A stretch of 64,000 nt of DNA from Fischerella sp. PCC 9431 (lineage in GTDB: Bacteria; Cyanobacteriota; Cyanobacteriia; Cyanobacteriales; Nostocaceae): positions 5,328,147 through 5,392,146 of the forward strand of contig NZ_KE650771.1 of NCBI RefSeq assembly GCF_000447295.1. Direction: 5' to 3'. The position numbers and the translations under genes are program-made. Below the pieces are notes generated by a model. It was not told the DNA's origin. It saw nothing but the letters and a program-made list of their open reading frames with translations, and did no database searches. Below are positions 16,461-24,945 of the stretch, piece by piece (the first letter of the stretch is position 1; every line of letters begins with the position of its first letter).

Positions 16461-18896
16461 ATGAATATCCTCAAGCAAGCATCATTAAGACTACGTCTGG
16501 TTAAACTCAAACGGTTTTTTGGATCGCTATTCTATCCACTTCAACGAGATTACTTAGAACGCCCATTTCGCAATCGCCAAATTTTAGAAGCGATTGAAAA
16601 AACTGGAAACATCGAAAAGGCTGAGTCAACAAAACGAGGAGGACACTTCTATTTTAAAGACATTGAATTAGAAATTTGTTTTCTGAGTGCCGAATTAGTC
16701 CAAGTCGATTGGAGACCGGGGATACCTCCTATTCCCTACGCCATATCCCGTCACGACTGGCCAGAAGTGGAGGTGATTTTCCAGGAGAAAGAGAATTTTT
16801 GGATAGTTTCCAGTAGTGAACTGAAGGTGATCGTATACGCGGATGGTAGTTTAGAATTTCAGAATAGGTCTGGAAAAATATTACGAAAAGAACTACCTCC
16901 CCAGCGACAAGTAAAACTATTGCGCCAAATTAAAAGCCAAGATTGGGTGCATCAGGCGCAACTACGACCAGAAGAACACATCTACGGTTTGGGAGAAAGG
17001 GCGGCTCCATTAAACCTCCGCACACCAAGTAATGTTCAAGGTGAAGCCAGAATTTACCGGATGTGGAATTACGATGCAGGAGGTATATATAAGCCGGGAA
17101 CTGATCCAATATATCTGTGCATTCCCGTTTATTTAAGTTTAAATCAGGAAGGTAGTTACCTAATTTTCTATGAAAACTCCTTTCCTGCCAATTTTAGCTT
17201 CCAAAATTTAGCTGTAGCTGAATTTGAAGGTGGGGCGCTGCGCTATTACTTTACTGCTGGTTCACCAGATCAATTGCTAGAGCGTTATACAGAATTAACA
17301 GGTCGCCCACCCCTACCACCCCGTTGGACATTTGGCTATCATCAATCGCGTTGGGGGTATGAAAAAGAAGCAGCACTGCGGGAAGCGGTCAAGGGATTTG
17401 AAACTCATGATATTCCTGTAACGGCGATGCATCTGGATATTGATGTTCTCGATGGATTTCGCGCCTTTAGTATTGACCCCGATCGCTTTCCGCATATATC
17501 TGAGTTAGCTGAAGAATTAACAGCCAAAGGAATACGGTTGATTACGATCATCAATCCTGGGATTAAAGCAGACCGAAAAAATAAACTGTTTCAAGAAGGT
17601 CGCGCCCAGGACGTATTGTGCAAACTTCCCAATGGTGAACCTGCGATCGCTCCTGTTTGGCCTGGTTTATCTGCTTTCCCTGATTTTACTAACCCACAAG
17701 CCCGTCATTGGTGGAGCAGACAGTATGAATATCTCCTGGATTTAGGTATCACGGGATTTTGGCATGATATGAATGAACCAGGGGTTTTTGTACTTTGGGG
17801 TGATCCTTCACTAGCACCGCATTCCACCTGGCATTTTCTGGAAGGAAGAGGTGGTGATCACAGTGAGGCTCATAATTTCTATGGTTTGCTTCAGGCTCAA
17901 GCTGCATACGAAGCACTTTGCGAGTATCAACCACAGCGACGCCCTTTCATTGTGTCGCGCTCTGGGTGGGCTGGGTTGCAACGCTACGCCTGGACTTGGA
18001 CAGGAGACATTGAAACCAGTTGGGCTGGGTTACGCCAGACAATTCCAACAGTACTAAATCTAGGGTTATCTGGGATTCCTTACAGTGGTTCTGATATTGG
18101 TGGATTTAAGGGTAATCCCAGTGCTGAACTTTACCTACGCTGGTTTCAGATGTCTTGCTTTATGCCATTCTGTCGCACCCATTCTGCGAACAATACTAAG
18201 CCCCGTACTCCCTGGAGTTTTGGTGAACCAACACTGAGTATTATTCGAGAATTCTTGCGATTGCGCGATCGCTTGATGCCCTATTTTTACACCTTAGCTT
18301 GGGAAGCAAGCCAGAGTGGACATCCCCTCGTTCGTCCGCTATTTTGGGCTGATAGTAAAGATTCCCGGCTTTGGAATGTTGAAGATGCTTTTTTGTTGGG
18401 TAATTCTCTATTAGTTTGTCCGATTGTAGAAGAAGGTGCAACCTCACGTACAGTCATTTTACCGCAAGGACACTGGTATAATTTTTGGGATCATACTTTG
18501 CTCGCAGGTGGAACAGAGGTTAATCTGGAAGCACCTCAAGACCAGATACCAATTTTGGTAAAAGCGGGAAGTATTTTGCCGATGCAAGTGGGACAACAAC
18601 TAATTCTTCACTTGTATCCACCGATGGAAAAAGATTGTCAAGGTGCTGTATACAGTGATGCTGGAGATGGCTACGGTGAGTGGCGATTAGATAAATTCCA
18701 AATGAGACGAAACTCCAAAAACTTGGAGCTATCTTGGGAAGAACAGGGAAATTATGCTTTCCCTTACGAAAGTGTCCAATTACACCTTTATGGCTTTGTT
18801 GCCAAACAAACTTGGGTAGACGGTACAGAGGTTAACTATCAGGGAAAAGTTTTGGAATGCAAGCGCTTTAGACAAGTTCGTTTTGAAGGGATTTGA
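16461..18896 (+). CDS. GH31 alpha-glucosidase
   Basis: An 811-residue glycoside hydrolase. An N-terminal beta-sandwich (about 60-270) precedes the (beta/alpha)8 barrel. The barrel has the nucleophile Asp436 in WHDMNEP and the acid/base Asp516 in WTGDIETSW, plus RSGWAGLQRY and GSDIGGF. C-terminal beta domains follow. Family members release terminal alpha-linked glucose from malto- or isomalto-oligosaccharides. No signal peptide is seen, so it is probably cytoplasmic. The start is an ATG 66 bp after the lipoprotein gene. Together with the GH13 enzyme at 22899 it suggests alpha-glucan turnover in this region. Confidence 0.92.
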   Translation: MNILKQASLRLRLVKLKRFFGSLFYPLQRDYLERPFRNRQILEAIEKTGNIEKAESTKRGGHFYFKDIELEICFLSAELVQVDWRPGIPPIPYAISRHDWPEVEVIFQEKENFWIVSSSELKVIVYADGSLEFQNRSGKILRKELPPQRQVKLLRQIKSQDWVHQAQLRPEEHIYGLGERAAPLNLRTPSNVQGEARIYRMWNYDAGGIYKPGTDPIYLCIPVYLSLNQEGSYLIFYENSFPANFSFQNLAVAEFEGGALRYYFTAGSPDQLLERYTELTGRPPLPPRWTFGYHQSRWGYEKEAALREAVKGFETHDIPVTAMHLDIDVLDGFRAFSIDPDRFPHISELAEELTAKGIRLITIINPGIKADRKNKLFQEGRAQDVLCKLPNGEPAIAPVWPGLSAFPDFTNPQARHWWSRQYEYLLDLGITGFWHDMNEPGVFVLWGDPSLAPHSTWHFLEGRGGDHSEAHNFYGLLQAQAAYEALCEYQPQRRPFIVSRSGWAGLQRYAWTWTGDIETSWAGLRQTIPTVLNLGLSGIPYSGSDIGGFKGNPSAELYLRWFQMSCFMPFCRTHSANNTKPRTPWSFGEPTLSIIREFLRLRDRLMPYFYTLAWEASQSGHPLVRPLFWADSKDSRLWNVEDAFLLGNSLLVCPIVEEGATSRTVILPQGHWYNFWDHTLLAGGTEVNLEAPQDQIPILVKAGSILPMQVGQQLILHLYPPMEKDCQGAVYSDAGDGYGEWRLDKFQMRRNSKNLELSWEEQGNYAFPYESVQLHLYGFVAKQTWVDGTEVNYQGKVLECKRFRQVRFEGI

Positions 18897-19003
18897 TCAA
18901 AAACTGTAGGTGAGATTATGTGAAGGTAGGGAACTCTTAACAGGGAACAGAAAGTGTACCTAGCTTCGCAAAAATCAAATAGGAGTCCTATATCTAATCA
19001 AAT

Positions 19004-19399
19004 CTAATCAAACGGCTGAGTCTGCACCTCTACTCTTTCTATATCCTCATTAATATCTTGTCTAGGAGGAGTAAGAATGGTATTTTGCTCTACTAGCGGT
19101 TCGTTAACTAATAATTTCAAATCCTCATTAATTTGCCACACTCCATCATCTCCATTGTTCATGACATTATAGTTTTGAACATTATCAAATCCTGGAGAAT
19201 AACTATTTTGGCGATTTGAAAAAAATCGTTTGTAGTCATCTTTTATTGTTCTACTTTCTAGCCGAACGGGAGAATCATTCGAGAGACTTAATTTTTCAGA
19301 TTTGGGATTTAAGGCTAAAGCCGACTGTGGTTGAAGCAAGCTAGCTAAACTAGGGAGAACCACTATAGCTCCGAAAAGACTAACTATTCTTTTTTTCAT
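19004..19399 (-). CDS. Small secreted protein, unknown
   Basis: From the ATG at 19399 (AAAGGAA upstream) the protein has 131 residues. The upstream in-frame TTG was rejected. A signal peptide is clear: MKKRIVSLFGAIVVLPSLA and cleavage near ALA at about 30. The mature part is short, hydrophilic and acidic, with no recognisable domain. It converges with the GH31 gene. Confidence 0.65.
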   Translation of the reverse strand: MKKRIVSLFGAIVVLPSLASLLQPQSALALNPKSEKLSLSNDSPVRLESRTIKDDYKRFFSNRQNSYSPGFDNVQNYNVMNNGDDGVWQINEDLKLLVNEPLVEQNTILTPPRQDINEDIERVEVQTQPFD

Positions 19400-20267
19400 T
19401 GGATCTATTCCTTTTTTAATCAAGTTAATTTTATTATTGCAAATTGAAATATTTTCACATCTATCGTAAGTGTTGATAATAAAAGGGTTGTTTAATTCTA
19501 GATATAAATTTCCCAGAGATAAAGTTAAGCGGCTAATAGTTTAAATCCGTTAAAACGGACTAAATTACAAATCAACAGTCGGTTGTAACCGAGTTTTGTT
19601 TGCTATAGGAATCTGATTTGATTTCTGAAAGAATCTAAGTATATGTAGGGTGCGTTACACTTCCTTCGTGGTAACGCACCGTATTCTGGGCTTTGGTGCG
19701 TTGCGCTGCGCGACAACACACCCTACGTATTTGTTCAAAAATCAAATATGAATCCTATATTAGCCTCACCAATTAATTCTGAGGCGGGCTGGATGATAAT
19801 GAAATAGCCCTCTTATTCCAGTGACAAGAAAGTAATTTTTTAGTCTTATTTTGAAGACATCAATAAAAAATATCATGAAGATAAATCAGATAAAACCAAA
19901 ATATTAACTTGTTTACTAAACTCACTATATAGATAGTTGCGAATCACCAAACATTGTATATGAACCAATGCTAAAGATAGAAAGAAAAACTTGACCTTTG
20001 ACTGATGAACTTTTGGCTGATATCCGTCAATATTTGACTGTAGCAACAAGGAATAGATAATGGCATTGTTAAAAATTCAGGACAACGCTGCAAATTATCC
20101 TGAAATTATTGGTAATCAAACAATCTACGCAAAGATGCAAATTTAATTTTTGAAAAACTCATTACATTTGATATCTCCTAAATTCTTACGGCTTAACTCA
20201 TAAGTTCAAAATAAGTTCAAAAATTAAATTCCTACAGTTACAGTGTTCATTCACGGAATAGCAGCAA
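19400..20267. other. Long spacer with stem-loop repeats
   Basis: This 868-bp spacer precedes the Nramp-like gene. At 19647-19728 there is a complex palindrome: GGGTGCGTTAC pairs with GTAACGCACC, and a second copy ends in ACACCCTAC. A fragment of the modular palindromic repeat (CTCACCAATTAATTCTGAGGCGGG) lies near 19765-19790. Short open frames around 19995-20145 have no support as genes. The promoter of the downstream gene should lie near 20150-20260. Confidence 0.55.
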
Positions 20268-21668
20268 ATGAGCAATCAAAGCGATCGCCATTCATTTATA
20301 CAAAATAATTACCAACAACTAGAACAAAATTCAGTAAATATACCAGAGTCTCCCCAAGGTTGGGAAAACTTGAAATGGCTAGGACCGAGTTTTTTGTGGA
20401 TGCTTTCGGCTGCGGGGTCGGGGGAGTTATTATTTACACCCAGAGTTGCTGCACTCTACGGTTATACTCTGTTATGGGCGCTACTTGCTGCTGTGATCCT
20501 AAAATGGTTTATTAACGGTGAGGTGGGTCGCTTTTCGGTTTGCACAGGCGCAACTATTCTCGAAGGTTTTAAACAACTTCCTGGCCCGAAAAACTGGGCT
20601 ATTTGGCTGATTTTGCTACCGCAGTTGATGGTAGCAATTTCTACTGTTGCTGGACTTGCAGGAGCTGCCGCTACAGCAGTAATACTCTTTACTGGAGGTA
20701 CAGTCCAACTTTGGACGATAATTATCATTGTTGTTGCAGCAGCAATTGTTTTACTTGGGCAATATAACGTAGTAGAAAAAATTGCTTCCTATGCGGGGGT
20801 CGCCCTGACAATTGCAGTTGTCACCACTGCAATTTTGGTTTTTCCAAATCTTCGCCAACTAGGAGCCGGATTAGTCCCGCAAATTCCCCAAAATGTGCAG
20901 TATCAAGAAATACTACCTTGGCTAGGTTTTATGCTTGCAGGAGCAGCCGGGTTAATGTGGTATTCCTACTGGATAGAAGCTAGAGGTTACGGTGCTGCGA
21001 GTGTCCAGGGAAAAGAAAGTATAGACCCCAAGCAACTCAATCAACAGGAAAAAAAGAAACTGCGCGGTTGGATACATTTGATGACCATATCCAACACCTT
21101 AGCTGTGGTTGGTGCGCTCTTGGTAGCCTTATCTTTCTTGATTCTTGGTGGCGAGTTGTTGCTTCCCCAAGGACTTGTACCAAAAGAAAATCAGGTTGCA
21201 GAAACTCTCGGAACTCTGCTAGGCGACCTTTGGGGACCATTTGGCTTTTGGTTTATGGTGGCGATAGTTTTTATTACTTTTTGTAATACTATACTTTCGG
21301 TCGAAGATGGTTTTGGGCGAATGTTTGCGGATGGTACGCAAATAATTCTGCAAGGATTTGGTGTGCGGGGACGTTGGACTAAAGAGAAGTTCTTGCAGCG
21401 TGTTTATATTATTGTGTTACTGGCAGTTTTACCAATCACTGTTTATTTGTTTTTTGGTCAACCTGTTGGCTTGTTGCAAACCGCAGGTGCGATTGAAGCT
21501 GCTCATATTCCCATTGTTACTGGGCTGACTCTTTTCCTCAACTATCGAATGTTACCCAAAGAACTACAACCATCAAAAATAATTTTTGGTGGTACTGCGA
21601 TCGCAGGAATATTTTTCGCTGTATTTGCAGTTATTTATCTTTTGCAACTACTGGGTATAGTTGGGTAG
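20268..21668 (+). CDS. Nramp-family-like transporter with atypical metal-site motifs
   Basis: A 466-residue integral membrane protein with about 11 hydrophobic segments. The first segment reads GPSFLWMLSAAGSGELLF, which aligns with the Nramp TM1 block (GPAFLVSVGYIDPGN...). The metal-binding Asp and Asn of DPGN are replaced (AAGS), and no MPH motif is seen in the TM6 position (WYSYWIEARGYG). By family logic it is a secondary transporter, but its substrate need not be Mn2+ or Fe2+. It is followed after 69 bp by a permease gene and then by a GH13 gene, so it probably heads an operon. Confidence 0.75.
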   Translation: MSNQSDRHSFIQNNYQQLEQNSVNIPESPQGWENLKWLGPSFLWMLSAAGSGELLFTPRVAALYGYTLLWALLAAVILKWFINGEVGRFSVCTGATILEGFKQLPGPKNWAIWLILLPQLMVAISTVAGLAGAAATAVILFTGGTVQLWTIIIIVVAAAIVLLGQYNVVEKIASYAGVALTIAVVTTAILVFPNLRQLGAGLVPQIPQNVQYQEILPWLGFMLAGAAGLMWYSYWIEARGYGAASVQGKESIDPKQLNQQEKKKLRGWIHLMTISNTLAVVGALLVALSFLILGGELLLPQGLVPKENQVAETLGTLLGDLWGPFGFWFMVAIVFITFCNTILSVEDGFGRMFADGTQIILQGFGVRGRWTKEKFLQRVYIIVLLAVLPITVYLFFGQPVGLLQTAGAIEAAHIPIVTGLTLFLNYRMLPKELQPSKIIFGGTAIAGIFFAVFAVIYLLQLLGIVG

Positions 21669-21737
21669 CAAGTTGCAGGTGTTGCCCAGAAAACAATCTC
21701 TAATTCACTTGTTTATTATATTCATTAGAGTGTTTTT

Positions 21738-22892
21738 ATGTTAGACCAAATAGGACAAGCCTTATTAACCAGCGCCGGAATATTATGGAAATCCTTTTGG
21801 GCGCTAGTGTTCGGTTATACTGTTTCTGCGGCAATTCAGGTAGTAGTCACTCGCTCCCAGATGGCGCGAGTTTTGGGTAAACGCAGTTGGAAGCAAGCAG
21901 TTTTAGCTGGTGTTTTTGGTTTTATTTCTTCTTCTTGTTCTTTTGCGGCGATCGCTGCTACGCGTTCTGTCTTTGTTAAAGGCGCACACCCGATCAACGC
22001 TCTTTCTTTTTTAATTGCTTCTACCAATTTGGTGATTGAATTGGGTATTGTGTTGTGGGTGTTACTAGGTTGGAAATTTTTTGTTGGTAACTTTCTACTT
22101 GGTACTTTGATGATTATCTACGCCTACATCTTAACTCGCTTTTGGTTTCCCAGGGATCTTGCTAATCAAGCAAAACAACATGCACAACAACGTCAAGAAG
22201 GCGAAGGAATGCAACACCACGCAGAGATGCAAAATAAAAATTGGTGGCAAAAGTTAACTTCTAAAACAGGTTGGCGGGCGATTTCTCATGCTTTCTTTAT
22301 GGAATGGAAAATGGCGTATAAAGAAATTCTCTTTGGTTTCACCATTGCTGGATTTATCTCCGTGTTTGTTCCTACCAGTTTTTGGAACACTCTGTTTTTA
22401 CAATCTGGTCAAAACGCGCCTGACCTACTTGCTATTGTTGAAAATGCCTTGATAGCACCGATTATTGCCTTTTTTACCTTTATTGGTTCAATGGGTAATG
22501 TCCCCTTAGCGGCTCTATTATGGTCGAAAAATGCTTCTTTTGCAGGTGTGATGAGCTTTTTGGGCGCTGACTTAGTGGCGGCGACTGTAGTTTATTTACA
22601 AGCGAAATATTACGGTTGGAAATATGCAGCCTATATTTCAGGATTACTTTATGTTTGCATGGTTGCCGCCGGAATCACCGTACATGGAATTTTTGCTCTT
22701 TTCAATGCTATACCAACTGAAAGAACCGCACTGACAGAGTTAGTACGATTTGCCATTGACTACACCTTCTGGTTAAACATCATTTTTGCAGTGATTGGTG
22801 GAGTTTTGCTGTGGCTGCACTTTCACGACAATAATTCCCAACCTCAACAACACAGACAACAAGATTCACAACAGCAGGAAACAGTTAATTAA
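21738..22892 (+). CDS. Permease of the DUF318/ArsP-like family
   Basis: A 384-residue membrane protein. The two halves each carry a conserved signature: GFISSSCSFAAIA at about 60-72 and IGSMGNVPLAALLW at about 250-265. A hydrophilic loop rich in Gln and His (about 145-180) separates them, and the C-terminal tail is Gln/His-rich. Related permeases export organoarsenicals or other compounds; the substrate here is unknown. The gene ends 6 bp before the GH13 gene, indicating cotranscription. Confidence 0.75.
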   Translation: MLDQIGQALLTSAGILWKSFWALVFGYTVSAAIQVVVTRSQMARVLGKRSWKQAVLAGVFGFISSSCSFAAIAATRSVFVKGAHPINALSFLIASTNLVIELGIVLWVLLGWKFFVGNFLLGTLMIIYAYILTRFWFPRDLANQAKQHAQQRQEGEGMQHHAEMQNKNWWQKLTSKTGWRAISHAFFMEWKMAYKEILFGFTIAGFISVFVPTSFWNTLFLQSGQNAPDLLAIVENALIAPIIAFFTFIGSMGNVPLAALLWSKNASFAGVMSFLGADLVAATVVYLQAKYYGWKYAAYISGLLYVCMVAAGITVHGIFALFNAIPTERTALTELVRFAIDYTFWLNIIFAVIGGVLLWLHFHDNNSQPQQHRQQDSQQQETVN

Positions 22893-22898
22893 TTTCAC

Positions 22899-24521
22899 AT
22901 GGAAAATTTCTGGTATAAAAATGCAATCTTTTACTCCCTGGATGTTGAAACATTCATGGACTCAGATGGAGATGGAATTGGTGATTTTCCAGGATTGACC
23001 AAGTGTCTGGATCATTTCTCTGGATTAGGAATCACCTGTTTGTGGTTGTTACCATTTTATCCTTCTCCCAACCAAGATAACGGTTACGACGTTATGGATT
23101 ACTACAACGTTGATCCGCGACTAGGGACACTGGGAGATTTTGTTGAGTTCATCCATCAAGCGAGCGATCGCGGCATTCGAGTAATAGTTGACTTAGTTGT
23201 AAATCATACATCAAATCAGCACCCTTGGTTTCAACAAGCACGTTTAGATCCAAACTCCAAGTACCGCGATTATTACGTATGGTCAAAGCAACGCCCACAA
23301 ACAAAACCAGAACAAATTTCTTTTCCTGGTGAACAAGAAAGCATTTGGGAGTACGACGAAAAAGCAGAAGCTTACTATCTGCATCATTTTTATAAAGAAC
23401 AACCAGATTTAAATATTGCTAATCCTGCGGTACGAGAAGAAATCTATAAAATTATGGGTTTCTGGCTACAACTTGGTGTGTCTGGATTTCGCATCGATGC
23501 TGCACCATTTTTAATTAATCCACTAGGGATGTCAAAGTGTCCGAATTTGCAAACCTTTTTAAAAGATATGCAAGAGTTTCTCTCATCACGTCGGGGTGAT
23601 GGTCTACTTTTAGCAGAAGCAAATGTCCGACCAGAAGAAATTCCTATTTACTTTGGCGATGGTGACAGATGCCAAATGCTATTTAATTTCCTGTTAAATC
23701 AATATATGTTTTTAGCTCTGGCAAGGCAAGAATCTCCAGCTTTGCGTGAAGGATTAAAAATATTACCTGATATTCCTGATCGCTGTCAGTGGCTTAACTT
23801 TGTCCGCCACCATGACGAACTTACCCTTGATCAGATCATCGATTGTGAGCGTGAAGAAATTTTCCAGGCCTTTGCTCCCGAAAAGAATATGCAAATTTTC
23901 GGACATGGTATTCGCCGTCGTCTACCACCAATGCTAGGAAACAATAGGCATCGGATCGAACTTACCTATAGTCTGTTATTTAGTCTACCTGGTACGCCTC
24001 TGCTACGCTATGGTGAAGAAATCGGTATGGGTGATGATCTATCACTTGAAGGTAGAGATAGCGTTCGTACAGTTATGCAATGGTCAGATGCAGCCAACGG
24101 CGGCTTTTCCATTGCATCGCCTGCTTCCCTGACTCGACCTGTGATTCAAGAAGGAGAGTACAGTTACAAACAAGTAAATGTAAAAGTCGAACAACGCGAT
24201 CGCACTTCCTTATTGAATTGGATGGAACACATCATTCGCATTCGCAAACAGTGTCCGGAGTTTGGCTGGGGTAAGTGGCAGATTTTGGAAACTGACGAGC
24301 CGTGTGTATTGGCTCACTGCTGTGAGTGGGAAGGTAAAGCAGTCATCGCCCTACACAATTTAGCAGATCAACCATGTGTGGCGACATTTAAGTCACACAA
24401 ATATACTCATCTCATTGAGATATTTAGCGATCGCCAATATCCACACCTCAATGGTGATTCCTCCTCTATCCCATTACAAGCATACGGCTATCGCTGGTTT
24501 CGAGTTAATCAGATGCGTTAG
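22899..24521 (+). CDS. GH13 alpha-amylase family enzyme, trehalose-synthase-like
   Basis: A 540-residue enzyme beginning WYKNAIFYSLDVETFMDSDG, which is the TreS/GH13_16 type opening. Catalytic residues are Asp200 in GFRIDAAPF, Glu240 in LLAEANV and about Asp306 in RHHDELTLD. The usual NHDE is HHDE here. There is no C-terminal maltokinase domain. The likely reaction is isomerisation of maltose and trehalose or hydrolysis of a related alpha-glucoside. It is tightly linked to the upstream permease (6-bp gap). Glucosylglycerol or sucrose hydrolases are close alternatives. Confidence 0.82.
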   Translation: MENFWYKNAIFYSLDVETFMDSDGDGIGDFPGLTKCLDHFSGLGITCLWLLPFYPSPNQDNGYDVMDYYNVDPRLGTLGDFVEFIHQASDRGIRVIVDLVVNHTSNQHPWFQQARLDPNSKYRDYYVWSKQRPQTKPEQISFPGEQESIWEYDEKAEAYYLHHFYKEQPDLNIANPAVREEIYKIMGFWLQLGVSGFRIDAAPFLINPLGMSKCPNLQTFLKDMQEFLSSRRGDGLLLAEANVRPEEIPIYFGDGDRCQMLFNFLLNQYMFLALARQESPALREGLKILPDIPDRCQWLNFVRHHDELTLDQIIDCEREEIFQAFAPEKNMQIFGHGIRRRLPPMLGNNRHRIELTYSLLFSLPGTPLLRYGEEIGMGDDLSLEGRDSVRTVMQWSDAANGGFSIASPASLTRPVIQEGEYSYKQVNVKVEQRDRTSLLNWMEHIIRIRKQCPEFGWGKWQILETDEPCVLAHCCEWEGKAVIALHNLADQPCVATFKSHKYTHLIEIFSDRQYPHLNGDSSSIPLQAYGYRWFRVNQMR

Positions 24522-24678
24522 TCCTGATCTTTTCTCCCCAATTTCTCCCCGATTCCTCCCCGACTTTTCAACTTTTTTTTCGGTAAATTGAAAGCAAAAC
24601 CAAACCCCTAAACAGCGTAGAAATTCTCACCAATTTTCTAGATAAAAACACAGGGTTAATTGTATGTAAAGGTTTAAT

Positions 24679-24891
24679 ATGAGACATCATCAAAATGAAA
24701 ACTTAAATTTACATCCATCCGGCTTGAATCAGAACTCACGCGGTAGAATTGTCCGCACACAACTGCTGATGTTGTTGGTTTTATTTATTACAGGTATTTG
24801 TGTAGATTTTTGGTTTAATCGTCACCAATTACCGTGGCAATTATCAAATGTTCATCCACAGGTGTCAACATCAACATCAGTGCATTCATAG
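24679..24891 (+). CDS. Small single-pass membrane protein
   Basis: A 70-residue frame with an ATG at 24679 and AAAGG upstream. One hydrophobic segment (about 27-46, LLMLLVLFITGICVDFWF) is flanked by a basic N-terminal side, which gives an N-in orientation. It sits 54 bp before the ClC gene. No homologue is recognised by eye; coding potential is plausible but not certain. Confidence 0.5.
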   Translation: MRHHQNENLNLHPSGLNQNSRGRIVRTQLLMLLVLFITGICVDFWFNRHQLPWQLSNVHPQVSTSTSVHS

Positions 24892-24945
24892 CATCTGTGG
24901 TCAGTAATTAAGCAATAATAAAATTTATCTATATTACAACTGAAG

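Noticed and set aside
19979-20145. Short frames reading TDELLADIRQYLTVATR and a 28-codon ATG frame, possible gene remnant
   Set aside because: Too short, no recognised homology and no supporting regulatory signal.
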